From RYN-230 sp963829725 (GTDB lineage: Bacteria; Actinomycetota; Actinomycetes; Streptosporangiales; Streptosporangiaceae): 64,000 nucleotides of DNA. Of the stretch, positions 33,800-45,000 are shown in pieces (within the stretch, counting starts at the first letter, position 1; each line of letters starts with the position of its first letter). The position numbers were made by a program, and so were the translations under genes. The stretch lies in assembly GCA_963829725.1 (NCBI GenBank), contig CAWHJW010000008.1, positions 186,001-250,000 on the forward strand. Reading direction: 5' to 3'. The notes beneath the pieces are model-generated. The model saw nothing but the letters and a program-made list of their open reading frames with translations. It had not been told where the DNA came from and did no database searches.

Positions 33800-36126
33800 C
33801 TACTGACTTTGGCGATAACCGAGCTGGGCGAGACGGTGGCGCGCGGTCTCGACCTCCTCATCGGTGAACAAGCCGACGAACTCGGGCTTGGTGACAAGGG
33901 CTTCGACAGTGAGATCGAGGCGGCCTCGCTCGTAAAGCGCAGTGAATCCGCTGGCGACCTCAGATGAGGCCAGCAGCCGGTGCGCTGTCCCGAGACCGCC
34001 GTAATCACTCAGCATTGTCAGGAAGTAGCTGGCCGTGTAGTTAGCTTCCTTCTTCGCCCGGACATAGATATCCCGCATCGCCCGCTCAAAGGCAGCCCGT
34101 GCCTCCGAGTCCGAGACGTCAGCAGGGCTCGGGGCAGGCGGCGGATCCTGCGCACTCGTGTCGGCCGCAGGAGCCGTTGGTTCGGCTACTGGACCCGCAG
34201 CCTCCTGGTTCCGGCGGTGAACATACCCACGAAGCGAATCGATGGACGTGAAAACCTCGTAACCCAGTTCTTTGAGCCGGGCCAGGTCCGCCTCCTGCGG
34301 GTCGAGTTCGAGAAGGACTGGATCACCCTGCCCGGGCTGCAGGCCTTCCGGCCAGCATGCCTCGGCGATGGCGAGCACCTCCCCGGTCGCCGGATCAGGC
34401 ACCTCGCAGTCCACCGCGGGGTCTGCGCAACCCAGTTCCGTGAGTTCAGCGATGAACGCCATCACCTGCTCGGTGCGGGCGTCGAGATCCTCGACGTCTT
34501 GGATAACAACTGCCCGCCGTTCCACCGGCTGGGCTGGTGCGGGCACGCTTCCCGCGCGCAGCTGGCCCAGGAACGCATTGGCGGCATCGGCCAGCAGCTT
34601 ACGGCGGGCTGCAAGGAAGTCGCTGTAACGGTCTATCCGCCAGAGCGAACGGTCCTGCGGGATCCACTGGGAGGCGAGCGCTCCGGGCTGCCGGGTCTCC
34701 ACCTCGTTGAAGTAATCCTCTGGCTTGCGCTTACCGATCTTCAGGTTGGTTTCCTGGGTGAGGAAGCAGAAGTTGGCGACGGCATTGACCTGGCTCCGTC
34801 CGTACCCGGCTTCGTACAGCACGGCCTTGGGGAAGATGTGGTGGATCTGCAGGCCGGTGAGGTGGCCGAGCAGGTGACTGTGCAGCGGCAGCCCGCTGCC
34901 GAAGTCCCGGGCGCCCTGCACCCGGGTGAGCAGGTACAGCAGCGGATAGAACCGCGACCCCTGGCCGAAGCCCTCGAAATCCTGGCCATCGATCGCCAGG
35001 TTCCCACCCCGCCACCGTTCGAGCGAGCTGATCAGGCCGCCGATGCCGGACCGGCCGAGCGTTTCGTAGTCCTGGTTGAGCACGGTCTCGGTGGACCCGG
35101 CGAAACGCCCCCACAAAGCGGTGTGGATGTACCAGTACAGGACACGGTCCGTTTCCGGAAAATCAGCGAAGTGCCCGCCGGACTGGTGCAGCAGGCGGCA
35201 GATCACCGGGAAGGCGTACCGGCCCATCAGCACCCGGTTGTGGTCGAGCCCGAGGCGCCCGGCGACGATATCGAGGAACTGGCTGATATACCGGGCTGAG
35301 GCTTCCAGGGATTCCTGGAAATCGGTGACCGGCACGTTGTCCAGGTAACTGAACTCAGCCCGCCCGGTCGCTACCGCCGTGGTGTTACGCAGCAGCCAGT
35401 CCAGGTTGAAGGAGAATCCTTCCTTCTCCCACCGATCCAGGTGCGCGCGCATGGCGGCCCGGGCTTCCGGCCAGTGGGCGCACTGCTTGGCCAGGGCCAG
35501 GTCACCCTTGGACAGCTTGGTGCCGCCGGAATTGACCCGGTTGAAGATCTCGACCACCTCGTCGACGGTCCTGTCCTCGCCGGTGATCTTCTCTTCATGG
35601 AAGTCCTTGTCCAGGACGCCGCGGAGCCGCGCCAGCCGTTCCATGTAGGCAGCGAAGTTTGGCTGGGTCTCCGGATGGCTGCTGAGCGCCGCGATATGAG
35701 GCTGCAGACCGTCCGTGAACAGCGAGGTGACGTCGATCCACCGGCGGGTCGTCGCGCATCTTGGCCGGTGCGTAGAACTCGAAGGTCTCGTCCTCGACGT
35801 TGAACCGCAGCCCGGAGAACGCCTTCTCATCACCCTGGAAGAAGGCGGGCGGCCGCCCACGCGTGATGCCGTACAGCGAGGTGATGCGCTGCTGGCCGTC
35901 CAGGATCAGCACCCGGAGGGCCGGGGACGCCAGGGCTGGCGCCGCGGACCAGTGAGCCGTCGGCCTGAGTCTCCCAGGTGAGCAGGCCGCCGACCGGATA
36001 CCCGCGGTACAGCGAGCGCATGAGCCCGCGGACCTGGTCGCGGTTCCACACGTAGCCGCGCTGGAACTCCGGCAGCAGGACGCTCCCCGAGTCAATTTGA
36101 TCAAGAATGGCGGCCAGCTTGGTCAT
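33800..36126 (-). pseudogene. GmrSD-like DUF262/HNH restriction protein, two +1 frameshifts
   Basis: From ATG 36126: LPEFQRGYVWNRDQVRGLMR and, after an extra base near 35940, RVLILDGQQRITSLYGI, the DUF262 (GmrS-type) DGQQR NTPase motif. After a second extra base near 35745 follows a long helical part and the DUF1524-type nuclease: LQIHHIFPKAVLYEAG with VNAVANFCFLTQETNLKIGK. An additional C-terminal domain of about 180 residues follows. Family members (GmrSD, BrxU, SspE-like) cut modified or phage DNA. Expected length about 770 residues. Divergent from the UvrD gene at 36364. Both breaks are +1 insertions. Confidence 0.82.
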
Positions 36127-36363
36127 GATCTTCCCCTCGCCCAGATCTCCGAAAGAGCGCAGCGCAACATGAGGCCGCGGCGTAACTTACTCGGGGCCTG
36201 CTATCTACTTGACGCGGACAAGGCAGTTGCGGTGCGCAAAGTACGACAGATTTCTTGACCATCGTGTTTCGTCCCCTATCGCCAGACGACTAGCCCGGTC
36301 TAGCATGCCCGTCTAGCTAGATCGCCAGCTTCGGGGACAGCCGGCAAGGGGAGGACGCAGCCA
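36127..36363. promoter_or_regulatory. divergent promoter region of the defence island
   Basis: About 240 bp between the divergent DUF262 gene and the first UvrD gene. It contains short CTAG-rich repeats (36290-36320) and a GGGGAGG ribosome-binding site near 36350 for the plus-strand gene. No open reading frame. Confidence 0.45.
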
Positions 36364-38647
36364 GTGGCTCGCCTGGCGATCACAAAAGACGTCCTGTCGG
36401 CGTTCGCCAAGCTGGACAAGAGGGTCCAAGGTGCCGTCGAAGGGGCGATCGCTGGCTTCGCCAACGGCCATCAGGCTGAAGCGCACCTGGAGAAGGTGCC
36501 CGGCAGCCTGGATGACCGCATCCGCCTGCTCCGGCTCGATGGCGCGTGGTACGGCGCCGTGCTGGTCCCGGACAGCGGGGACACGTACTGCTTGCTCACG
36601 ATCCTGCCCCTGAACGAAGCCGTCAGCTACGCCACCAGCCATCGCGTCGGCGTCAACCAGGCCACGGGCGTGCTGGAGGTATCCAACTCGGCCGCTATCC
36701 AGGAGATGAAGCCTTCGCTGGAGACAGCGGCCGAACCAAACGTCATCCGGCTATTCGCCGATGTCAGCGACGCCGAGCTGACCCGGCTGGGGATCGACGC
36801 GCAGGTCCGGCCGCTGGTGCGGCTCCTGGTCAATGACACGGACCTGGATGCGCTCCAGGCGATCTTGCCCGAAGCGCAGTACACCGCGCTGCACGCGCTG
36901 GCCAGCGGGATGACGGTCGATGAAGCCCTTGCCGAGACGGCGCCGGTCCTCTCCGGCGCCACGCCGTCAGGGCAGGTTCACGGCGACGACCTGGTCGCTG
37001 CCATGGAACGGACCCCGGACCAGGTCGCGTTCGTGTCGGGCCAGGAGGAACTGCAGCTCATCCTGGCCCACCCGTTCGCCGCCTGGCGGACGTTCTTGCA
37101 CCCCAGCCAGCGCGAGATCGCCTACCGGCCGAGCTACAGCGGTCCCGCCCAGGTAACCGGTGGCCCCGGGACCGGCAAGACGGTTACTGTGCTGCACCGT
37201 GCGGCGTTCCTGGCCGCGCGCGCCGCCTCCGCACGCGAGCCAACCGGGCCGGGCGCGGCCGGGGCGTCGGCTCCCGATGCCGCGCCGATCCTCCTGACGA
37301 CCTTTAACGGCAACCTGGCCGACGCCCTCCAGGCCCAGGCGGACCTGCTGATCCGCGACCCAGCAGTGCGCCGCCAGATCCAGGTCCGCAACGTAGACCG
37401 GCTGGCGTACAGCATCGTCAAGGAGGCCCGCGGCACTCCGGTCATCGCGGATGAGCGGGTGCTGCGTGCCCGCTGGGCCGAGGCAGCGGCGGCCTTCGGC
37501 CTGGATCTCACCCCGGCCTTCCTCAAGAACGAGTGGGAGCAGGTCATCCTGGCCCAGGACCTGCGCAACGAGCAGGCCTACCTGACTTGCCTGCGCACCG
37601 GCCGGGGACGCCCGCTCACCAAGGCCCAGCGCAGCCGGGTATGGCAGGCCGCCCAGCAGGTCACGGCCGAGCTGGCCGCCGCCCGCCAGACCACGCACCT
37701 GCAGCTGGCCAACGAGGCCACGCACCTGCTCCGGGAGGCAGGCGCGCCGCGCTACCGGCACATCCTGGTGGACGAGGCCCAGGACCTGCACCCCGCGCAG
37801 TGGCGGCTGCTCCGCGCGGCCGTAGCCGAAGGCCCGGACGACCTGTTCATCGCGGCTGACCCGCACCAGCGCATCTACAGCAACCGGGTTTCCCTGGCCA
37901 GCCTGCGGATCAGCGTGCGGGGGCGGAGCCGGAAGCTGTCCCTGAACTACCGGACCACCCAGGAGATCCTGGCCTGGGCGATGCCCCTGCTCGGCTCCGA
38001 TCCGGTCACCGGCCTGGACGGCGAGGTCGACGCCCTGATCGGCTACCGCTCCCCGATGCACGGCCAGCGCCCGCAGCTGCGCCTCGCCGCCACCCGCAGC
38101 CGAGGAATTCGCTTTCCTTTCCGAACGGATCCGCTCGTGGCTGGCGGCTGGCCTCGAGCCGGGCGCCATCGGGGTTACGGCCAGATCCGCCGGCCTGGTG
38201 CGGGAGGCGCGCGAGGCGCTCAAAGCGGATGGCCTCGACACCACCTCGGTCAGCGGCCGGGGCGGTGCGGCGGGCGTCCGGGCCGGCACCATGCACGCCA
38301 TGAAGGGCCTGGAGTTCCAGGCCGTCGCGGTGATCGGCGTCGAGGACGGCCTGGTCCCGGACCCGGCGGCCATCACCGCGGACGATGAGGACCCCCTGGC
38401 GCACGCCCAGGACCTGCAGCGCGAGCGCTGCGTGCTGTTCGTGGCCTGCACCCGGGCCCGCGACCACCTCTACGTCTCCGCCACCGGCGAGCCAAGCGCA
38501 TTCCTGCCGCAGGGGCGGCGGCGCCACTCCCGGACACTGGCCCACCCCCGACGTCTCATCCGGCCGTGGCTGCCGCCGCAGCCCCGCCAGCCGGCAGATC
38601 CGCCTGTCGCCGACCATGGCCGCCGTACTGCCGGATGGCTCGGTTGA
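36364..38647 (+). pseudogene. RelE-like/UvrD superfamily 1 helicase fusion, paralogue 1 (one +1 frameshift)
   Basis: About 760 residues. Residues 1-105 resemble a RelE-type fold (FAKLDKRVQGAVEGAIAGFA, YCLLTILPLNEAVSYA), followed by a linker. The UvrD/Rep helicase part starts near 255: VTGGPGTGKTVTVLHRAAF (Walker A), HILVDEAQDLHPAQWRLL (Walker B), LSLNYRTTQEILAWA (motif IV). After an extra base at 38101 come GTMHAMKGLEFQAVAVIGVE (motif V) and FVACTRARDHLYVSA (motif VI). All helicase motifs are present once the base is removed. It would unwind DNA 3'-5'. First gene of the island's plus-strand operon; a closely related copy lies at 46717. Confidence 0.82.
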
Positions 38648-39405
38648 ACGGGGGGCCCGCGACGTATCCGGCCCCCGCCAGGTGTCGATGCGGGAACTGC
38701 TGCGGCGGCGCGAAGAATCGTGGGCACCGCGGCTGCGGGGCGCCTCTCTCGTCGCCGAAGCGGACCTGCGCCCCGACCACACCAACCAGGTTGCCGAAGT
38801 CCTGGCCCGGCTCTACCGGAAGCTGCCAGACCCGACGAGCGACGGGGAAAGGTTCCTGCTCCGCTGGCCGGCCTGCCTGGCGTCCGCCATGGCCGGAGTC
38901 GCGGCCGAGAACTTCCTGGGCGGGATGTACTGGCCGGTCCTCTGGAAGGTCACTGGGTTCGAGGGGACCGCACTCGATCAGGGGATCTGGGGGCGGGCCT
39001 TCAACCGGGCGGTCGAACGGCTCGGCATGGCCACGTTCCCCGGCCTTCCCCTGACCTACGTGGGCCCGATCCTGATGCACGCCGGGCTGCCCAACTTCTG
39101 CCTGGGCAATTACTTCCGGCTGCTGCTCGACCGGCGCCGGCATGATCCCGGGATGGACGCGGAGAGCTTCCTGGCCTGGGCAACGGCGCCGGGCCGGGAA
39201 CGGCGCCTCGGCGTGCTGCATGTCCCTGCGCAACGGTTCCTGATCCAGGGCGGCGACTACGCCCTCGACGTGGTGGACCGCAGCCTGGACCTGCTCGACC
39301 GGCTGGCGGACCCTGATCCGGACCTGGACGGCATCCGGCTGCCTGCCCGCTTCGTCGAGGTGGCGAAGGAGGAAGTCGCGGCCCAGGACCCTGGACCTCG
39401 CGTGA
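38616..39405 (+). CDS. unknown defence-island protein, N-terminal segment
   Basis: Open from ATG 38616 (or GTG 38682), overlapping the UvrD gene. MRELLRRREESWAPRLRGAS starts a helical domain. Its later part, WGRAFNRAVERLGMATFPGL and LTYVGPILMHAGLPNFCLGN, looks strongly constrained and could be a diagnostic block. No catalytic motif recognised. Sense continues beyond 39405 only after a one-base shift (+1), so this and the next three segments are probably one protein of about 1,100 residues. Its place just before a DEAD/DUF1998 helicase recalls the druH-druE order of Druantia type III, but I cannot confirm homology. Confidence 0.6.
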
Positions 39406-40776
39406 GAGGGCCGGGCCAGCGTAAATGCGCAGCGGTCGGCCTCCCGCCCACGGATCGCCCTTGATCCGTACGGGGCCGGCGTCCAGGTCATCCTGCCCGC
39501 CGTCGGCGAAGCTCCCGATGGTGTGGCGACCTGGCGGGTGACCGCCGACGGCGATCCGGTGACGGTGCGAAGCCGGGCGCAGTGGGTCGGAGCGGCCGAG
39601 GCGGCCCCGGAGACGGCTCATCCACTGGCCCGTCCGGTACGTACCGTCCAGGTGTCGCTGGTCGGGTGGGATCACGTGACCGAACTGGAGATCGTCCAGC
39701 CAGCCGACCCCATCCTGTTCTTCGCCGACGACGGCAGGCGCCTCCCCGCGCGGCTACCCCTGCCCCCGGACCATGCCTGGATCCTGCGCCCCGCCGATCG
39801 TGAACTCGTCGTTCTCGGGGAGCTTCGCACCATCACGGAAGCCCCGGTGCCGTTCGGCTGGGAAGGCTGGCACCTGCAGCTTGCCTCCCTGGACAAGGTC
39901 CACTCCCTGTCGCTGGCCGGCGGCCCCGCACATACCGTGCAGGGTTTCGCCCGTCCCCGCCTGCTTGTGAGCGCTCCCGTTCCGGGAGTGACCACGCCCT
40001 ACGGCTCTCCGGTCTACTCGCAACCGCCCCCGCTCTGGCTGCCTGATGCCCCGGATTCGGAGATCAGCTGGCGTGTTGAAGTCCGGCCCGCCGCCCAGGG
40101 TGCTCCCCTTGTGTCCCGGGAGATCAGCCAGTCCGGGGCGGTCGATATCTGGGATGGCTTGCCCCGGCCGATCCTGGGGGCCTTCGACATCACGGTCCGC
40201 GGCCCGCTCGGCCGCGGGATGCGCCGGACGGTCTTCGTCGCGGAAGGCGTCTCGGTCAGCTACCGGCCCGCCGTCCGGGCACTCAAGGTCAGCGGCCTGG
40301 AGCCCGGCCAGGCGGAACTGCGGGCGCCGGTCGGCGCGTCGGTGCACCCGGCCCGGCTGTCGTTCGGCGCGGCGGACCGAGTCCACATCGCGGAGCTGCG
40401 CGCCGGGACCGAGACCGAGCCGGTCGTCATCACCCCGCCGCACGTGGAGGTGCTGTGTGCGGGTGCCGGTGCGGGTAGCTGGACCGCCGCGCCGGTCCAC
40501 GCCGCCAGCGAAGACATCTCGGATCTTGGCCGCCTGCTGGTCCGCGCGCCCGGGATGGCGCTCACCGCTGAGCTAGAGGTGTGGGCGGGCCTGCAGCCAG
40601 TCCAGACCATCCCGCCAAGCGGAGCGCAGGCATCCGGGCTGACCGGCTACGAGCTGCCCCGGGCCAGCGAGACGGTGGCACATCACGGCCGGGCCGAGTT
40701 CTTCCTGCCCTGGGGCCAGAGCAGGATGCCCGTGGCATGGTGCGGCCGCGACGGCTGGCCACCGGCGCTGAGGTGA
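39406..40776 (+). CDS. unknown defence-island protein, second segment
   Basis: About 456 codons, open from 39406 with no convincing start, reading SRPRIALDPYGAGVQVILPA, then VTADGDPVTVRSRAQWVGAA. The composition is beta-rich: many short Val/Leu/Pro strands with ARPVRTVQVSLVGWDHVTEL, DITVRGPLGRGMRRTVFVAE, GLEPGQAELRAPVGASVHPA. It resembles stacked Ig-like or jelly-roll domains, possibly a DNA- or protein-binding scaffold. Its stop (TGA) overlaps a GTG by four bases, so either a new gene begins there or one G has been lost and the protein continues. Confidence 0.55.
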   Translation, partial: EGRASVNAQRSASRPRIALDPYGAGVQVILPAVGEAPDGVATWRVTADGDPVTVRSRAQWVGAAEAAPETAHPLARPVRTVQVSLVGWDHVTELEIVQPADPILFFADDGRRLPARLPLPPDHAWILRPADRELVVLGELRTITEAPVPFGWEGWHLQLASLDKVHSLSLAGGPAHTVQGFARPRLLVSAPVPGVTTPYGSPVYSQPPPLWLPDAPDSEISWRVEVRPAAQGAPLVSREISQSGAVDIWDGLPRPILGAFDITVRGPLGRGMRRTVFVAEGVSVSYRPAVRALKVSGLEPGQAELRAPVGASVHPARLSFGAADRVHIAELRAGTETEPVVITPPHVEVLCAGAGAGSWTAAPVHAASEDISDLGRLLVRAPGMALTAELEVWAGLQPVQTIPPSGAQASGLTGYELPRASETVAHHGRAEFFLPWGQSRMPVAWCGRDGWPPALR

Positions 40777-41276
40777 GCGATGGCCAGCTCATCATCCGGG
40801 ACTGCGTCCCGGTCGATGGCCTGACCGCCGCGCTGTACCTGGCCCGGGCGCCGTGGCGGGCACCAGCGGTCGTGCCCGTGCCGGGGGACGGGGTGGTCCC
40901 GCTTCCGCCGGAGGTGCGGAACGCGGGACCGCTGCGCGTTCTGCTGCGGGTGGAGGACCCGTGGGTGGTAGCGGACTGGCCCGACTGGCCGGGCCGTCAC
41001 GCCTATGCCTGTGACGCGCCGGGCATACCGGCCGGCGGTGATACCGAAGAGGAGGCGCTGTGCCGGTTCCTGGCCGGGGCCGGAGACCTGCCCGCCGCAC
41101 CGGCCCGGCTGGACCGTCTCTGGCGGCTGGTCCATCTCGCTGATGACCTCAGGGCGGCGGGTGCGCCCGCCTCCCTCCGGGAACGCTGTTCGGCTGTTCT
41201 GGCCGCCCAGCCCGGGCCGGCACTGACCGCGCTCCTCGATACCGGACTGGATCCCGCAGCTCTGTGGCCGGGCTGA
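40773..41276 (+). CDS. unknown defence-island protein, third segment
   Basis: From GTG 40773: SDGQLIIRDCVPVDGLTAAL, LYLARAPWRAPAVVPVPGDG, LRVLLRVEDPWVVADWPDWP, then a helical end ERCSAVLAAQPGPALTALLD. The first part continues the beta-domain style of the previous segment very naturally (PPALR joined to VSDGQLI), which favours a lost base in an AGGG run over a true gene start, though GTGA overlap starts are common here. No known family. Confidence 0.5.
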   Translation: MSDGQLIIRDCVPVDGLTAALYLARAPWRAPAVVPVPGDGVVPLPPEVRNAGPLRVLLRVEDPWVVADWPDWPGRHAYACDAPGIPAGGDTEEEALCRFLAGAGDLPAAPARLDRLWRLVHLADDLRAAGAPASLRERCSAVLAAQPGPALTALLDTGLDPAALWPG

Positions 41277-42003
41277 TCGGTACCGGCCTGGCCACGGCCC
41301 AGCCGTTGCTCGACGGTGACCCGCGGAAGGCGGAACGGCTGTGGGGCGTCCTCCCGCCCGCGGCCGCGGTGCTGTGCAGCCGGCTCCTGGCCGAGCCTGC
41401 CCCCGCGGATGACGATCCCTCGGCTGCTCTGCTGGATGCCGCCCTGGCCCAGTGCGGCCACAACCTGGAGGCCGTGCTCGGCGGCAAGGCCGATCCCGCG
41501 GCCCGGGTCGGCCAGTTCGGACCCGAGGCGGAGCGGCTGGCCCTGCTGACCCCTGACCAGGTCGACGCTGTCTGGCAGGCCGCCGCCGTCGTGCCGCAGG
41601 CTCTCCTCGACGCAGACACCCGGGCCATCGCCGCCCGCCAGATGTTCGATGCCCGGCGGCCCCTGGCCGGGCCCGCCCGGGATGCGGCGGTCATCGTCCG
41701 CGACGCCGAGAAGCTGGTGACGGCCTCCCCCTACCGGGACGCGGCCGCGCTCATTACCGCCCGGCGCCATCCCGAGCGGAAAGGCGGATGGCTGGCGCTG
41801 CCCGCAATGTCAGCCTCCCTCGCGCTGGTGGCACGGATCGCGGCCCGCGGCAACGAAGCCTGCCGGGCCTTCGAGCGTGGCTGGCGGCCCCGCTGGGCCG
41901 ATCTGGCGCGGCAGGCGCCGGGCTGGCCAGCATCGACCTGGTCCTCGCGGAAGCCCTGATCGCAGGCGCGGAGCGCACCCGATTCGCAGAGGAAGCGGCA
42001 TGA
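41264..42003 (+). pseudogene. unknown defence-island protein, C-terminal segment (shift near 41925)
   Basis: Helical, Ala/Leu-rich: LIGTGLATAQPLLDGDPRKA, AVLCSRLLAEPAPADDDPSA, LTPDQVDAVWQAAAVVPQAL, YRDAAALITARRHPERKGGW. Near 41925 the frame must slip by one base to continue LASIDLVLAEALIAGAERTR and end at the TGA overlapping the helicase ATG (42000). The shift occurs in CCGGGCTG, the same octamer as at the previous junction (41269-41276), suggesting a shared cause. The overlap with the helicase start argues that this terminus is genuine. Confidence 0.5.
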
Positions 42004-45000
42004 CCACCAGCTTCGACCCCTTGGCGACCAGCAACCTGATCGTCGAGGGCTACCGGAGGTACCTCAAATCCCTGCTCCCCGTGCGTGATCCCGGCATCGC
42101 CGCCGCCCTGGATCACGAGATAGCGCAGAGCGGCTGACCAAGGGACCACTGCTGGAAGCCGCGCCGCCATACAAGCATGGCGCCACCCTGGCCGACCTGG
42201 TCGCCGAGGGAGTGCTCAACCCCTCGTTCCCCGGGCTGGCCAGCCGGGCCGTGCCGCTGGACCGGCCGCTGTACCGGCACCAGGAGCAGGCCATCCGCAA
42301 GATCACCGCGGGGCGCAACGTCATCGTGGCCACCGGCACCGGGTCGGGCAAGACCGAGAGCTTCCTGCTGCCGATCCTCGACGCGCTGACCGCCGAGCAC
42401 GCCGCCGGGACACTGGGCCCCGGGGTTCGCGCCCTGCTGCTGTACCCGATGAACGCTCTGGCCAACGACCAGATCAAACGGCTCAGGGAAGCACTCGCGG
42501 TTGCCCCGCACATCACGTTCGGCCGGTACATGGGCGACACGCCGCGCACCGCCCGGGAGGCGGCGGAAAAGTTCGCCGTGCTGAACCCGGGCCAGCCGAG
42601 ACTGCCCAACGAGCTGCTGAGCCGGGCGGAGATGCGCGAGACACCGCCGCACATCCTGCTCACCAACTACGCCATGCTGGAATATCTGCTGCTGCGCCCG
42701 GCCGACCTCGACCTGTTCGAAGGCGCGCACGGCGGACACTGGAGCTTCATCGCCGTGGACGAGGCGCACGTCTACGACGGGGCGAAGGCCGCCGAGCTGG
42801 CCATGCTGCTGCGCCGCCTCCGCGACCGGGTCGCTGGCGGGCGGTCGCTGCGGTGCATCGCCACCAGCGCCACGGTGGGCGACGATCCCCGTGCGGTGAC
42901 CGAGTTCGCGCAACGGCTGTTCGACGCCGACTTCGAGTGGGTTCCCGGGGACACGTCTCGGCAGGACCTGGTCGGGGCGACCCGGCGCGCCATGCCTGAG
43001 GGCCCGTTCTGGGGCCCGCTGGCCCCCGCGTCCTACCTGTTCATCGCGCGTTCCGCCGATCCCGAGGCGGAGGTGCTGCGGCTGGCCGAGGCTGCGGGCG
43101 TCGCCGGTTACGCGGATGCGGCCACCGCGCTCGCCCACGAGCACCGGATCGCGGACCTGCGGGCCCTGCTGGCGGAACACCCGCGCCCGTTCACCGACCT
43201 GGCCACCGAACTGTTCGACCCGGGCATCGACCGGAATAAGGCCCTGGCGGCCCTGGTCACCGCGGGCGCCCGGGTGCGCGACAGCTCAGGATCAGCCGTC
43301 CTGTCGGCCCGCTACCACCTGTTCACCCGGGCCAGTGAGGGCGCATACACCTGCTTGTCCAAGGCCGGGCCGCACGTCTCCCTGGCCCGCCGGGAAACGT
43401 GCGGATCCTGCTCGGCTGCCATGTTCGAGTTCGGCGCCTGCAAGCGCTGCGGTGCCGTGTACCTGTCGGGTTCCGTGCGGCACACGTCGGAGGGGCTGGT
43501 CTTCGGTCCCCGGCAGCTGCCCACCGAACGCCGGACCTGGCTCCTCGCCGGGGACGCGCCGGTCGTGGTGGACGAGGACGATGAGACCCTGGAGGAGCCG
43601 GGCCGGACGCTCGACACCGATGATGGGGTGCTGTGCGCTGGGTGCGGATCCCTGTCCACCGCTGGCACCACCGGCTGCACTCATGGCGGATGCGGCGGGG
43701 CCCTGCTCTGGCCGGTACGGCGGCTGCACACCAAGGCGGACACCGTCTCGGGCTGCCTGTGCTGCGGCGCGCGCGGCGCGGCCATGGTGCGCCAGTTCGA
43801 GACCGGCGGTGATGCCGCGGCGTCGGTGATCACGACCGCGCTCTACCAGGCGCTACCGCCCGCCGAGGGCGAGGAGGCCGATCAGCCCGGGGAAGGCCGC
43901 AAGCTGCTGCTGTTCAGCGACAGCCGGCAGGCAGCCGCCTTCTTCGCGCCCTATCTGGAAACCAGCTACGAGACCATCCAGCACCGGCGGCTGATCCTCG
44001 ACGCCCTGTCCAGCGCCACCGCCGACGATGAGACCGCTCACGTGGATGACGTCGCGTTCCACCTGGTGCGCGCGGCGGACCGGGCGCACGTCTTCGAACG
44101 GCGTCGTTCCCGGCAGGAGCGTCAGCGGGAGACCTCTCTGTGGCTGATGGCGGAGCTGGTGGCCACCGACGACCGCCAGTCCCTGGAGGGACGTGGGCTG
44201 CTGCGGGCCGATCTCGGCCGTGAGCCGGGCTGGCGGCTGCCTGCTGGGCTTGCCGCTCTCGGCCTGAGCGAGCAGGAGTCGTGGGATCTGCTCGGCGAGC
44301 TGGTGCGCAGCCTGCGGCAGCAGGGGGCGATCACCATGCCGGATGACGTGGACCCGCGCGACGAGCATTTCGATCCCCGGCGCGGCCCCATCTACGTCCG
44401 GGCTGAGGCGGCCGAACCGAAGCGGAAGGTCCTCAGCTGGCTGCCGACGCGGGGGATGAACCGGCGGCTCGACTACGTGACCCGCGTGCTGAAGGCCACC
44501 GGCAGCCCGGCGGATCCCCGCGAGGTACTCCGGGGATGCTGGCGGTTCCTGGAAGGCCAGCGGGATGGGTGGCTGGCCACCACCCACGACGGACGGCTCG
44601 GCGTCGTCCGCCAGGTGGATCACACCTGGCTGAAGCTCGCCCCGGTCGGCCCGGACGACGTGATGTACCGCTGCCGGCAATGCCGCCGCCTGGCCTCGGT
44701 ATCGGTCCGGGATGTCTGCACGACCATCGGCTGTGGCGGGGTGCTGGACAAGTACGCCGTCCCTGCCGCGGGGGAAGACGAGGACCACTACCGGTACCTG
44801 TACCGGTCGCTCAATCCGGTCCCGCTCAGTGCGAGCGAGCACACCGGCCAGCTGACCAGTACCGAGGCCGCAGACATCCAGCAGCGCTTCATCCGGGGGG
44901 AGATCAACGCCCTGTCCTGCTCGACCACGTTCGAGCTGGGCGTGGACGTCGGTGAACTCCAGTCGGTGGTGCTGCGGAACATGCCGCCGACCACGGCGAA

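Noticed and set aside
38616..42003. Firm naming of this region as druH
   Set aside because: Only gene order supports it; without a profile search no residue-level match to DruH can be claimed.
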